Source: Candidatus Thorarchaeota archaeon
Lineage (GTDB): Archaea > Asgardarchaeota > Thorarchaeia > Thorarchaeales > Thorarchaeaceae
Length of the DNA stretch: 64,000 nt
Reading direction: 5' to 3'
NCBI GenBank assembly: GCA_020348985.1
Contig: CP070761.1
Coordinates: 2,924,464 to 2,988,463, forward strand
Of this stretch, positions 44,968-52,963 are shown piece after piece. The translations under genes and the position numbers were made by a program. The notes beneath the pieces are model-generated. The model did no database searches, was not told where the DNA came from, and saw only the letters and a program-made list of their open reading frames with translations. Position 1 is the stretch's first letter. Every line of letters begins with the position of its first letter.

Positions 44968-45732
44968 GTGCAAGTAGGATTTGAGCACATGATGGAGAGT
45001 CTGCAGTCCGAGCTTTACGCGTCCATCGCCACGCTCGATCAACTGAAGAAACTGTACGACCTCGGTCTTATCGATGTTCGTTCATTCCAGAGGGAGTCAG
45101 AGGCTCTAGTAGCAGACATACGCGGCAGGATTGACGAGCTCAGACGAGGCGGCCTCGACTTTGGAAGGTTCTTGACCAGCGAACGAGTTTCAGAGGCATT
45201 TCCGGATGCAGCAGGATTTCTTGATCTCTATCTTAGAAGCTCAAACCCCTCTCTTCAGGGTCTTACTCGTGAGCAGTACTATGACCACATAGGCTTAGCA
45301 GTACTAGACGTTGCCACAGCAAATGCATCCAAAGGGCTCATGGGTCTCGCAGAGCTGATTGTCGAGGTTGTAAAACGACTTCCAGAACTCAAGACTGTGA
45401 GCTACAATGATGTGATCGAAGCGGTAAACATGGTGTCAAGTCACGGCCTCATTCCGGGAATCCGAACCTTGAAGGGTGGGGTGAAAGTTGTCGAACTAAG
45501 ACCCCTTGAGCTACGAAGAGATCAAGCGGATGTCATCAATCTAGCAGCATCAAAGGGACATACGTCTGTTGAAGAGGTCATGATAGAGCTGAAGTGGTCC
45601 GAGGATCACGCGAGACAGGTGCTTACCAGTCTAGTAGATGCGGGAATGGCTGTGGCCGATGTTAGGTTCTCAACTGGTGGAAGATACTGGTTCCCCGGTC
45701 TCAGATCAAGAGATCGTAAACAGATGCGTTAG
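44968..45732 (+). CDS. ESCRT-II Vps22/EAP30-like protein
   Basis: A 254-residue protein of the EAP30 (Vps22/Vps36) family. An N-terminal helical hairpin (residues 5-45, ELYASIATLDQLKKLYDLGLIDVRSFQRES) precedes two winged-helix domains. The second ends with the family-defining block LKWSEDHARQVLTSLVDAGMAVADVRFSTGGRYWFPGL, where RYWFPGL matches the C-terminus of eukaryotic Vps22/Vps36. In eukaryotes these form ESCRT-II with Vps25 and nucleate ESCRT-III. The start is GTG at 44968. Immediately downstream, on the other strand, lies Vps25, which supports the assignment. Confidence 0.88.
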   Translation: MQVGFEHMMESLQSELYASIATLDQLKKLYDLGLIDVRSFQRESEALVADIRGRIDELRRGGLDFGRFLTSERVSEAFPDAAGFLDLYLRSSNPSLQGLTREQYYDHIGLAVLDVATANASKGLMGLAELIVEVVKRLPELKTVSYNDVIEAVNMVSSHGLIPGIRTLKGGVKVVELRPLELRRDQADVINLAASKGHTSVEEVMIELKWSEDHARQVLTSLVDAGMAVADVRFSTGGRYWFPGLRSRDRKQMR

Positions 45733-45736
45733 CGAA

Positions 45737-46462
45737 CTAGACTAGAATTCGAATAGCTCCCTTCTTCTTGTCAACCCATTCTGCTGCATTGTCTCGAACC
45801 ATCAATGACAAGACTTCATGCAAGTCCGCTTCAGGAAGCGTGGCAAACTCTTCCTGGGTCTCCTGTATGACCAAGGACTTGACATCAAGTCGACGGTTTC
45901 CCGTTTTTAGAGCCCATTGATACATCAGATCTGCCCATTCCTCGAGCGGGCGCCAATAAACCCGAAGCTGTTTCTGTTTCTTATCGAGCCATTCTGCAAC
46001 TTCCTTTTCGATCAGAACTTCTCCGAATAAACGGAATGCATCGATCTTCCCCAGGATGTCGCAGAAGGGGTCTTCATCAATGATCATTGAAAGAGACAGC
46101 ACATGAAGACCTTCGGATTTCATCCACTCCAAAAGGAAATCTGACCACTCCTCAGCCCATAGCCGACGCTCTTTCTCGCTCTTCGGTATGTGATACATCC
46201 ATTCAGATTCCTCTGCCGTGCCCCATTTAGGTAGAAGCACCTCTTGGACCGTAGTCTGGGTACTAGGTTCTGCTACCGACTCTTTGGCTTCGACTTCAAC
46301 GTGGCTTACTTCTGCTGTCTGCAGAATCTCTTCGTGGGCATCAGACTCTACAGTGACAGGTGTATGGGGCGACTCTGCAATTGAGGAGCTTTCACTTTGG
46401 TCTACTACCTTCTCAGCTTCCTTTTCCTTCTTCTTCTCTCTTCTGCGCTCTCTTACACCCAA
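45737..46462 (-). CDS. ESCRT-II Vps25-like protein
   Basis: A 241-residue protein. Residues 1-90 are a charged, disordered extension (RERRREKKKEKEAEK, then Ser/Thr/Glu-rich). Residues of about 95-241 match Vps25 with its two winged helices: LWAEEWSDFLLEWMKSEGLHVLSL, the first wing VAEWLDKKQKQLRVYWR, then PLEEWADLMYQWALKTGNRR, and a second repeat ending AAEWVDKKKGAIRIL. Eukaryotic Vps25 recruits the first ESCRT-III subunit. The TTG start at 46462 lies three bases after the Vps4 stop, so the pair is co-translated. The basic N-terminal tail could contact membrane or RNA. Confidence 0.9.
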   Translation of the reverse strand: MGVRERRREKKKEKEAEKVVDQSESSSIAESPHTPVTVESDAHEEILQTAEVSHVEVEAKESVAEPSTQTTVQEVLLPKWGTAEESEWMYHIPKSEKERRLWAEEWSDFLLEWMKSEGLHVLSLSMIIDEDPFCDILGKIDAFRLFGEVLIEKEVAEWLDKKQKQLRVYWRPLEEWADLMYQWALKTGNRRLDVKSLVIQETQEEFATLPEADLHEVLSLMVRDNAAEWVDKKKGAIRILV

Positions 46463-46465
46463 CCC

Positions 46466-47695
46466 TCAGGAACCCTCCGCCCAGTCCATATATCTGCCAA
46501 CATCCTCTGGTGACGTCGCTGGTCTAATGTTGTCAATTGCTTTTACGAAGTCAGAACGTGTGACTGGTCTTAGATCAGTTATCATATCTTCCGTGTCAAT
46601 GCGCCCTGTTCGCTGAAGGTCTCTTATTGCCTCCATAGCAGCTTCTCTACAGACTACGCTTATGTCTCTCCCACTGTATCCCTCACTGAGGTCAGCAAGT
46701 TCATCGTAGTCTACATCACTTGCCACATCTATCTCTTCCATATGGATTCGGAAGATTTCGACTCTCGCTGTCTTGTCGGGCAGGGGGACGTGAATCTTCT
46801 TCTCGAATCGGGACCGCAGCGCGAAATCAAGTTCCCAAGGCAAGTTGGTGGCACCGATTAGAGTTATTCTGTCATCTTCAGATGATCCAAGACCCTCAAG
46901 CTCCGTCAGTAATTGGGTCTTGAGTCTTCGCTCACCACCGACATCCTCACCAGACCTGGCCACACCCACAGAGTCTAGCTCATCAATGAAGATGATGGAG
47001 GGCTGGTTCTTCCTGGCCTCGCTGAAAAGCGTGCTCACGAGCTTCTCTGACTCACCAAGCCACTTGCTCACAATGTTCGCTGCAGATACGCTGAAGAAAG
47101 TCGCGTCAACCTCTCCTGCTACTGCTTTGGCAACTAGGGTCTTTCCACAACCTGCTGGTCCGTAGAGGAGAATCCCCTTCCACGGCTGCCTAGCTTTTCC
47201 CTTGAACAGTTCTGGATGCTTGAGCGGAGCCGCAATGGCTTCGTAGACTGCTTGTTTTGCCTCTTCCAAACCTGCTACATCATCCATGCGTACAGTGGGC
47301 CTTTCTGTAAGAATCGTGTCCGTAATAGTCTCATGCAGTCTCAGGCTCTCCTCGTCCGCCTCCGACTCATTGGCGCGACTATCCATTGGCTGTGTGGAGC
47401 TAGGTGTATCGCTTATTGGACTTGGCGGCACTCTCAGACCATCACGAGGTTTTCCGGTCTTCTTCTTAATGCCAGACAGGTATCGGACTCTATCAACGCA
47501 CTCTTGTGCCCTGTCGAAGTAGAATTTTCGCACAGCCGGCAATGAGGCCGACTTCGATAATTTGATCAGAACTTTGCTTGCAGTAAGGTAATGCTGACAA
47601 GCCTCTTTTCTTCGGCCGCGTCGATCTAGGTCGACCGCCTTGTCCAGCAGCTTCTTGAGACCAGCATCTACCCTGTCGTTGCCTGCACCTGCCAT
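46466..47695 (-). CDS. vps4: Vps4-like AAA ATPase with MIT domain
   Basis: A 409-residue Vps4. Residues 8-75 form an MIT three-helix domain (LKKLLDKAVDLDRRGRRKEACQHYLTAS) that binds ESCRT-III tails. After a Ser/Pro linker comes one AAA module with Walker A GPAGCGKT (179-186), Walker B IIFIDELD (234-241), pore loop KWLGESE and arginine fingers in ALRSRFEKKI. A C-terminal helix (DFVKAIDNIRPATSPEDVGRYMDWAEG) matches the Vps4 end. The hexamer extracts ESCRT-III subunits from membrane polymers. It is the first gene of a two-gene unit with Vps25. Confidence 0.95.
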   Translation of the reverse strand: MAGAGNDRVDAGLKKLLDKAVDLDRRGRRKEACQHYLTASKVLIKLSKSASLPAVRKFYFDRAQECVDRVRYLSGIKKKTGKPRDGLRVPPSPISDTPSSTQPMDSRANESEADEESLRLHETITDTILTERPTVRMDDVAGLEEAKQAVYEAIAAPLKHPELFKGKARQPWKGILLYGPAGCGKTLVAKAVAGEVDATFFSVSAANIVSKWLGESEKLVSTLFSEARKNQPSIIFIDELDSVGVARSGEDVGGERRLKTQLLTELEGLGSSEDDRITLIGATNLPWELDFALRSRFEKKIHVPLPDKTARVEIFRIHMEEIDVASDVDYDELADLSEGYSGRDISVVCREAAMEAIRDLQRTGRIDTEDMITDLRPVTRSDFVKAIDNIRPATSPEDVGRYMDWAEGS

Positions 47696-47833
47696 TCGAG
47701 TTCGATTGTCCCAAAGAGCTGTTTCGTTATGAATGTCTGTGTTGTAGGATTATGACCACTAGGTGGAGCGCTAGACCGGACAACTGTCTTACTCCGCATA
47801 AATACACAATAACGGATGACTGCGAAAGTGCTG

Positions 47834-47848
47834 CGAAGGTTTAAACGC
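47834..47848 (+). promoter_or_regulatory. Putative TATA promoter of the ESCRT-III gene
   Basis: cgaaggtttaaacgc (TATA-like core tttaaa at 47840-47845) precedes the GTG start at 47890 by about 45 bp, with a purine-rich BRE-like flank. Confidence 0.45.
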
Positions 47849-47889
47849 ACACTTCTTCACATCACTCAAGAACGAGTCTTTCCAAACCG

Positions 47890-48510
47890 GTGATTCAGTT
47901 GGGCATTTTCAAGAGAGCCTTTTCATGGGGCCGTAAGAAACCAGACATTGGAGAAATCAAGAGTCAACTTAGAATACTCTCCAAGCAACTCGAACGCCAG
48001 CGAGGGAAGCTTGAGAAAGAGGTTCGAGACACCAAGTCCCGGGCGGTTCAGGCCCGAAAGGACGGCCATTCTGAAGCATTTCAGACATACGCAACAGAGA
48101 TGGTCCGATTTCGTAGATATGCCTTAGCAGTGGACAAGTCTCGTCTGAACATTTTGAAGATACTCGCCCATGTAACACGAGCTCAGACTACTGCGAAAGC
48201 GTCAATGGCAATGGAAGAAGTGTCCAAGATTCTGAGCATCCTTGGTGATGCTACAGACACAACAAAAGTCATCGAGAACGTAGATGATATTGCACGTAGG
48301 CTAGAGGAGTTTGAGATTGAAAGTGGGATCACTGCCGACGCATTCGACTCAGTGTCGACTGAAGTGTCAGCAGATGATGTAGCCGCTGCAATTAGAGAGA
48401 TTGATGCTGCTGCTGGAATTGCAGAGTCCGACGTACCTGTCCGCCCTACCACTGAGGCAGAAGAACTCGAGGAAGCAATCAAATCACTTGAACGTGAGCT
48501 TGGTGTCTAG
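47890..48510 (+). CDS. ESCRT-III family protein (Snf7/Vps2/CHMP-like)
   Basis: A 206-residue ESCRT-III subunit. A basic amphipathic start (IFKRAFSWGRKKP) is followed by the long helical hairpin (residues 20-115, QLRILSKQLERQRGKLEKEVRDTKSRAVQARKDG and YATEMVRFRRYALAVDKSRLN), then shorter helices and an acidic C-terminal region. The final helix EELEEAIKSLERELGV resembles a MIM1-type MIT-binding tail. Such proteins polymerise on membranes and drive scission. The start is GTG 47890. Only one ESCRT-III gene is in the window; Asgard genomes usually carry two. Confidence 0.93.
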   Translation: MIQLGIFKRAFSWGRKKPDIGEIKSQLRILSKQLERQRGKLEKEVRDTKSRAVQARKDGHSEAFQTYATEMVRFRRYALAVDKSRLNILKILAHVTRAQTTAKASMAMEEVSKILSILGDATDTTKVIENVDDIARRLEEFEIESGITADAFDSVSTEVSADDVAAAIREIDAAAGIAESDVPVRPTTEAEELEEAIKSLERELGV

Positions 48511-50076
48511 TTACCAGCGAGATCGATGACCGTTACGGGATAATCTTGAGATTTCCTCTCTTGTTTGATATGAGTCTCGCATTAGTCCACGGTATCGTCG
48601 GATGAAGTCTTCTGGTTCGAGTCGTCCATTCCTCAGAAGATGTACAGTCTCTTTGATTGCACTGTCAAGTGCAGACATGTTCTTTCTGAGGACACTGACC
48701 TCAGGACTTCCAGGTTCAGTGTAAGTCTGATAAGTTCCTGCCGCCACTCGGTCTACCGTTCGCTCTAGTCGATCACGAAAGCCTGGAGTCCAAGGATCTC
48801 TTCGGTCTTGACTCTGTTCGTATCGATAGTCAGGTCTGGCTCCATAAGTGGGCGGCTGCGAGTAATAATGCGGACTACCCTGCTGGAGTGCAGGGCTGTG
48901 CGAAAGCAATGAATACACAAGGCCCTCAATCTTGAGCCTTACTTCGCTGACCGAGATTTCGCTCTGCTCGAGCTTCCTGACACGCTTGAGATCGGATTGG
49001 ACATATCTCTCGAATCTTCTAGCAATCTCTATGAAGTCTGGAAGTACCTTCTTGGTCTGTTCGCTGCATGATATCTTGATACAACCCTGCTTCAGGGTTA
49101 GAACCAGTCTCTTTCTCAGCCTACCATCTTCTTGAAGGCTCTTCAAGTAGATAAGTGGGAAGTCAAACACAATCTCCGTCTTCTTGCGAACACGCCCGGT
49201 CTCAGCAATGAACACAATCCTTGTATTGGTGATATAGAGTGTCCCCTCTGCTCTGTCGTTTTTGAGGAAATCGCTGCCAACAATTCGAATAGACGGCAAT
49301 GCACAGACTGGAAGCTCGCCCACAGATAGCTCCGCGATTTCATAGAATCCTGAGAACTCATTTCGGTAATAGTTCAATCCCTCAAGTTGTCTCTCCAAAT
49401 CCTTGAGACTCAACCAAATCGGCTCAAGTGCCTCCTCCACGTTTCTCCTGTATTGATTGCTCAACTCGGTGATGCGATTTGTGACTCCCTCGATGAATGG
49501 AAACTGTGCACATGTCCATGAATTATAGTCTATGAGGCCTTTAGTTTCGGCAACCATCCTCTTTGCTACTATCTCTGCCTGATTTGCAACTCGGCTCTTG
49601 ACAGCCTCAATCTCGTTTTGACATTCCTCTACTCTATCTTCAAGCCACCTGTAGTGAAGGAAGTTCGCCATTCTGAGTGAAACGAGTAGGCGTTTGGAGC
49701 TTGTCAGCCGATTATTCGCTTCCCTAAGTCTCGTGTGACCGTATTGTATTCCCATTACTGCATGACGCATTTCTTGAGCCAGTTGCCTCCTTCTCTCTTC
49801 GATGAGAACGGTTCTTCTCGAATGACACTTTGGACACATCTCTTCTGTTCTCTTCCCCGCGCTTAGCTTCTCTGATTCACACTCAGGGCACTCTTCAAAT
49901 CGTTCCCCCGGAGTTGGTGTGCCCAGCATGTGATGACAGTCACTACACACGTAGTAAACACTTGATCGTGATTCGAGGCACTCCAGACATAACGTCACAC
50001 CACAATCTTCGCACATGTGAGTTGCGCGATTGCGGTCACACATCTTACAAGCAGGGATAGAAGGCGGCTCAATCAT
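48511..50076 (-). CDS. Zinc-finger, coiled-coil and PH/GRAM-like protein, candidate ESCRT partner
   Basis: A 521-residue protein. Residues 8-50 form an eight-cysteine B-box/RING-like finger (C10, C13, C22, C25, C30, C33, C44, C47), and residues 63-84 a zinc ribbon (CPEC...CPKC). Residues 90-240 are long helices, probably coiled coil. Residues of about 252-358 look like a PH/GRAM/GLUE fold: EGTLYITNTRIVFIAETGR, then KRLVLTLKQGCIKISC and the closing helix PDFIEIARRFERY. The C-terminus (460-521) has a SHOCT-like hairpin. Eukaryotic Vps36 also combines a GLUE (PH) domain with zinc fingers. It abuts the ESCRT-III gene without a gap, convergently. No family name is certain. Confidence 0.75.
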   Translation of the reverse strand: MIEPPSIPACKMCDRNRATHMCEDCGVTLCLECLESRSSVYYVCSDCHHMLGTPTPGERFEECPECESEKLSAGKRTEEMCPKCHSRRTVLIEERRRQLAQEMRHAVMGIQYGHTRLREANNRLTSSKRLLVSLRMANFLHYRWLEDRVEECQNEIEAVKSRVANQAEIVAKRMVAETKGLIDYNSWTCAQFPFIEGVTNRITELSNQYRRNVEEALEPIWLSLKDLERQLEGLNYYRNEFSGFYEIAELSVGELPVCALPSIRIVGSDFLKNDRAEGTLYITNTRIVFIAETGRVRKKTEIVFDFPLIYLKSLQEDGRLRKRLVLTLKQGCIKISCSEQTKKVLPDFIEIARRFERYVQSDLKRVRKLEQSEISVSEVRLKIEGLVYSLLSHSPALQQGSPHYYSQPPTYGARPDYRYEQSQDRRDPWTPGFRDRLERTVDRVAAGTYQTYTEPGSPEVSVLRKNMSALDSAIKETVHLLRNGRLEPEDFIRRYRGLMRDSYQTREEISRLSRNGHRSRW

Positions 50077-50177
50077 ACGTATGCCTCACAGTGCAGCTGC
50101 TAAGTCAGAAAGCCATGTTATCGCAGAAAGACCCGTGTATTACGCGGGTAGTAGAGCCATGATTGTCGTTTCCATAC

Positions 50178-50190
50178 GAGTTATATTTCG
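50178..50190 (+). promoter_or_regulatory. TATA-box promoter of tldD
   Basis: gagttatatttcg at 50178-50190 lies about 40 bp before the tldD ATG at 50226, a good archaeal TATA element giving a short leader. Confidence 0.55.
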
Positions 50191-50225
50191 ATAAAGTCCG
50201 ATGCTCACACTGTAGGTCGATATGA

Positions 50226-51611
50226 ATGGAAGATTTAGCACAGGCCGCAATTGAGGCCACACTTGGTGCAGGTGCAAATTTCGCAGATGTGAGAATCGAG
50301 AACACGAAGACAACAATTATTGAGATTAGCGACGGTGTTACCAAACGGTCAATGGCTTCCTTCCTCAAAGGTGCAGGTCTCCGCGCTTTCGTGGACGGGG
50401 CTTGGGCATTCGCTCAGACAACCAATCTAACTCCTTCAGGAATGAAGGAAACGGGTGACTCAGTAGCGAGACTAGCGTTGGCGACGCGGGAACAAGTAAC
50501 CGAGAAGTTTGAGATCGATGGTCCTACGTTCAAAGATCGTGTGAAGATCAAAGTACAGAAGCCTTTCGCAGACATTTCGGTAGAAGAAAAGATAGGCTAC
50601 GTCAAGATGATAGACGATCAAGCTCGAGACTTCGATAAACGAATCTTCAACACTAGAACAATCTATGGCGACCTCTGGACAGAGCTCCACATTGCTAACT
50701 CGCTTGGAACATCAGTGTGGGAAGAATACTCGCTGCCCCGTATCATTTCTTCCACAACTGCAAAGGAGGGCACAAGCAGACAACGTGGTTTCCGCTCCAT
50801 AGGGACAAATGGTGGCTTTGAGGAATTCGAGACCAAAGCCGCGCAAAGCATTGGAGAAGAATCCGCCAGACTTGTCATCGACCTGCTGTCCTCAGTTGCT
50901 GCAAAAGGCGACACATACGATGTCATCATGGATCCAATTCTCAACGGTGTAATGGTGCACGAAGCGTTTGGCCATGCTAGTGAGGCCGACAATTGGCCTG
51001 CACATGCTACGGTTTTGGAGGACAAGGTAGGCGAGGAAGTGGGCCCCGAACACCTTAGTCTGAGTGATGATCCCACTCTTGAAGGAAGGCGTGGAACATT
51101 TTCCTACGACTGGGAGGGGACCAAGGCAACCAAACGGGAGCTTGTGAAGGATGGTATTCTGACGGAGTTACTGCATAGTCTGGAGACCTCATCGCGACTT
51201 GACATGGCTCCAAACGGCTCTGCACGAAGTCAATCATTCATGCATCCTCCGCTGCCCAGAATGAGCAATACTCACATGGAACCGCGCGACTGGAGTCTGG
51301 AGGAGCTTTTCCAAGATACGAAGGAAGGCATTCTCTTGTGTGGGTTCAACTACGGTTACACTGAACCCTCTAAGGGTCAATTCATGTTCCAAGCGAACTA
51401 TGGATATCTAATCGAGAAAGGAGAGAAGACCCAAATGGTCCGAGATGTCTCCTTGGCAGGTCAGATACTTGAGGTTCTCCCCAAGATAGATGCCATCGGG
51501 AAGGGCTTCGAAATGGATGCGGGAACCTGTGGCAAATCAGGACAGGGAGTTCCAGTTATGTCTGGTGGACCACATGCAAGGATACGATCCATGCCAGTAG
51601 GAGGCCTCTGA
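50226..51611 (+). CDS. tldD: TldD metalloprotease
   Basis: A 461-residue TldD with the zinc-binding HEAFGH motif (HEAFGHASEAD) near residue 240. Other marks are RGFRSIGTNGG..., SYDWEGTKATKRELVKDGILTELLHS and the glycine-rich GTCGKSGQGVPVMSGGPHARI end. TldD and TldE form a heterodimeric protease that degrades unfolded peptides in archaea and matures microcin-type peptides in bacteria; the metal sits in TldD. The gene is followed by tldE after one base, so the two are an operon. Confidence 0.95.
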   Translation: MEDLAQAAIEATLGAGANFADVRIENTKTTIIEISDGVTKRSMASFLKGAGLRAFVDGAWAFAQTTNLTPSGMKETGDSVARLALATREQVTEKFEIDGPTFKDRVKIKVQKPFADISVEEKIGYVKMIDDQARDFDKRIFNTRTIYGDLWTELHIANSLGTSVWEEYSLPRIISSTTAKEGTSRQRGFRSIGTNGGFEEFETKAAQSIGEESARLVIDLLSSVAAKGDTYDVIMDPILNGVMVHEAFGHASEADNWPAHATVLEDKVGEEVGPEHLSLSDDPTLEGRRGTFSYDWEGTKATKRELVKDGILTELLHSLETSSRLDMAPNGSARSQSFMHPPLPRMSNTHMEPRDWSLEELFQDTKEGILLCGFNYGYTEPSKGQFMFQANYGYLIEKGEKTQMVRDVSLAGQILEVLPKIDAIGKGFEMDAGTCGKSGQGVPVMSGGPHARIRSMPVGGL

Positions 51612-51612
51612 C

Positions 51613-52962
51613 ATGAGTGATACTCTTCTCGTAATAGCTGCAAAGGCAGTGAAGTTGGCAGAAAAGTTGGGTGCAAGCCAAGCAGAGGCCTACGTGGCGC
51701 AATCCAGGTCGTTTGCAATCGATGTAGAGAATAGCGCGATAAAGAGTGCAAGTGAGAAGCGGGACGCCGGACTCGGAATTCGATCAGTTGTGGATAAGAG
51801 GATTGGATTTGCCTACGTTACTACAATCGAAGAGAAAGACATTCCCAACGTCGCTGAACAGTCTGTGAGTCTGGCAAAAGCATCAATCCCGGATCCTGAC
51901 TTCGTTTCGTTTCCTGAAGCCAGCAAGTCATATCCACGAATCAAGGACATGACGGATTCTGAGATCGCTAACCTTAGCTCAGAAGATGCAGCAAGTCTAG
52001 TAGTTAGAACTGTAGAAGCAACAACGGAGGCACTTGGAGAGATTCAGGCTGCCATCGAGGCACAACTCTCGGCCAATTCTGGTCGCAGGGCCATTGCTAA
52101 CTCACTTGGTGTCGAAGGAACATTCGAATCAACTTCGAGCTTCCTTTACAGTTATCCGACCATTAAGACTGAAGATGATCAGACATCATCATTTGAATAC
52201 CAGATATCCCGCAAGCTCAATGAGATAGATCCCGAATGGATTGGCGTGGGTGCGGCTAAGAATACTCTCGCTTCTCTTGGAGGGCGAACAATAGACCCTG
52301 GCGAAATGCCCGTAATTCTCAGTCCACTAGCTGTGGGTACTGTTCTGGGAAATGGGTTCGCGGGCGCGGTAAATGCTGAAGAGGTCCAGTATGGTCGGTC
52401 ATACATATCCGATGCATTCGGCGAAGAAATCGCGTCAGAGGAACTAGAAATCATTGATGATTCTCTTCTGCGTGCAGGTCTTGGATCACGCCCCTTTGAT
52501 GCAGAAGGATACCCATCCAGCACAACTGAGGTCCTGTCCAAAGGTATTCTCAAGAACCTTCTTCACAATTCGTATACTGCAAACAAAGACGGTGTGGAGA
52601 ATACCGGGAATGCCAGTCGACCATCCTACGCTGGAATCCCCTCTATTGCTCCGTCCAATTTTGTGATTACTCCTGGCAGTGGGACCTTAGACGACTTGAT
52701 TTCAGAAGTCAGGAAGGGAGTTCTTGTAAGAAACACATACGATCGTCCAAACATGACAACTGGTGACCTAAGTGCAATGGTGGCTGAGGGGCACTACATT
52801 GAGAATGGAGAGGTTTGCTGTCCCGTCAGAAGTACTCTTGTCGGTATCAATATGCGCGAGCTCCTCAAGCGTATTCTCCGCATCGGTGATGACACTAGAG
52901 TGACTACGAGTGTGGTGTCACCATCCATAGTTATTGAGAGTGCGAAAATCACATCTGGATGA
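51613..52962 (+). CDS. tldE: TldE/PmbA protease subunit
   Basis: A 449-residue TldE (PmbA), the partner of TldD lacking the HExxxH motif. Typical blocks are GASQAEAYVAQSRSFAIDVENSAIKSAS, the middle GSRPFDAEGYPSSTTEVLSKGILKNLLHNSYTA and the C-terminal GVLVRNTYDRPNMTTGDLSAMVAEGHYIENGE. It begins one base after tldD and ends one base from the argS stop on the other strand. The complex is cytosolic. Nothing odd is visible. Confidence 0.95.
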   Translation: MSDTLLVIAAKAVKLAEKLGASQAEAYVAQSRSFAIDVENSAIKSASEKRDAGLGIRSVVDKRIGFAYVTTIEEKDIPNVAEQSVSLAKASIPDPDFVSFPEASKSYPRIKDMTDSEIANLSSEDAASLVVRTVEATTEALGEIQAAIEAQLSANSGRRAIANSLGVEGTFESTSSFLYSYPTIKTEDDQTSSFEYQISRKLNEIDPEWIGVGAAKNTLASLGGRTIDPGEMPVILSPLAVGTVLGNGFAGAVNAEEVQYGRSYISDAFGEEIASEELEIIDDSLLRAGLGSRPFDAEGYPSSTTEVLSKGILKNLLHNSYTANKDGVENTGNASRPSYAGIPSIAPSNFVITPGSGTLDDLISEVRKGVLVRNTYDRPNMTTGDLSAMVAEGHYIENGEVCCPVRSTLVGINMRELLKRILRIGDDTRVTTSVVSPSIVIESAKITSG

Positions 52963-52963
52963 C

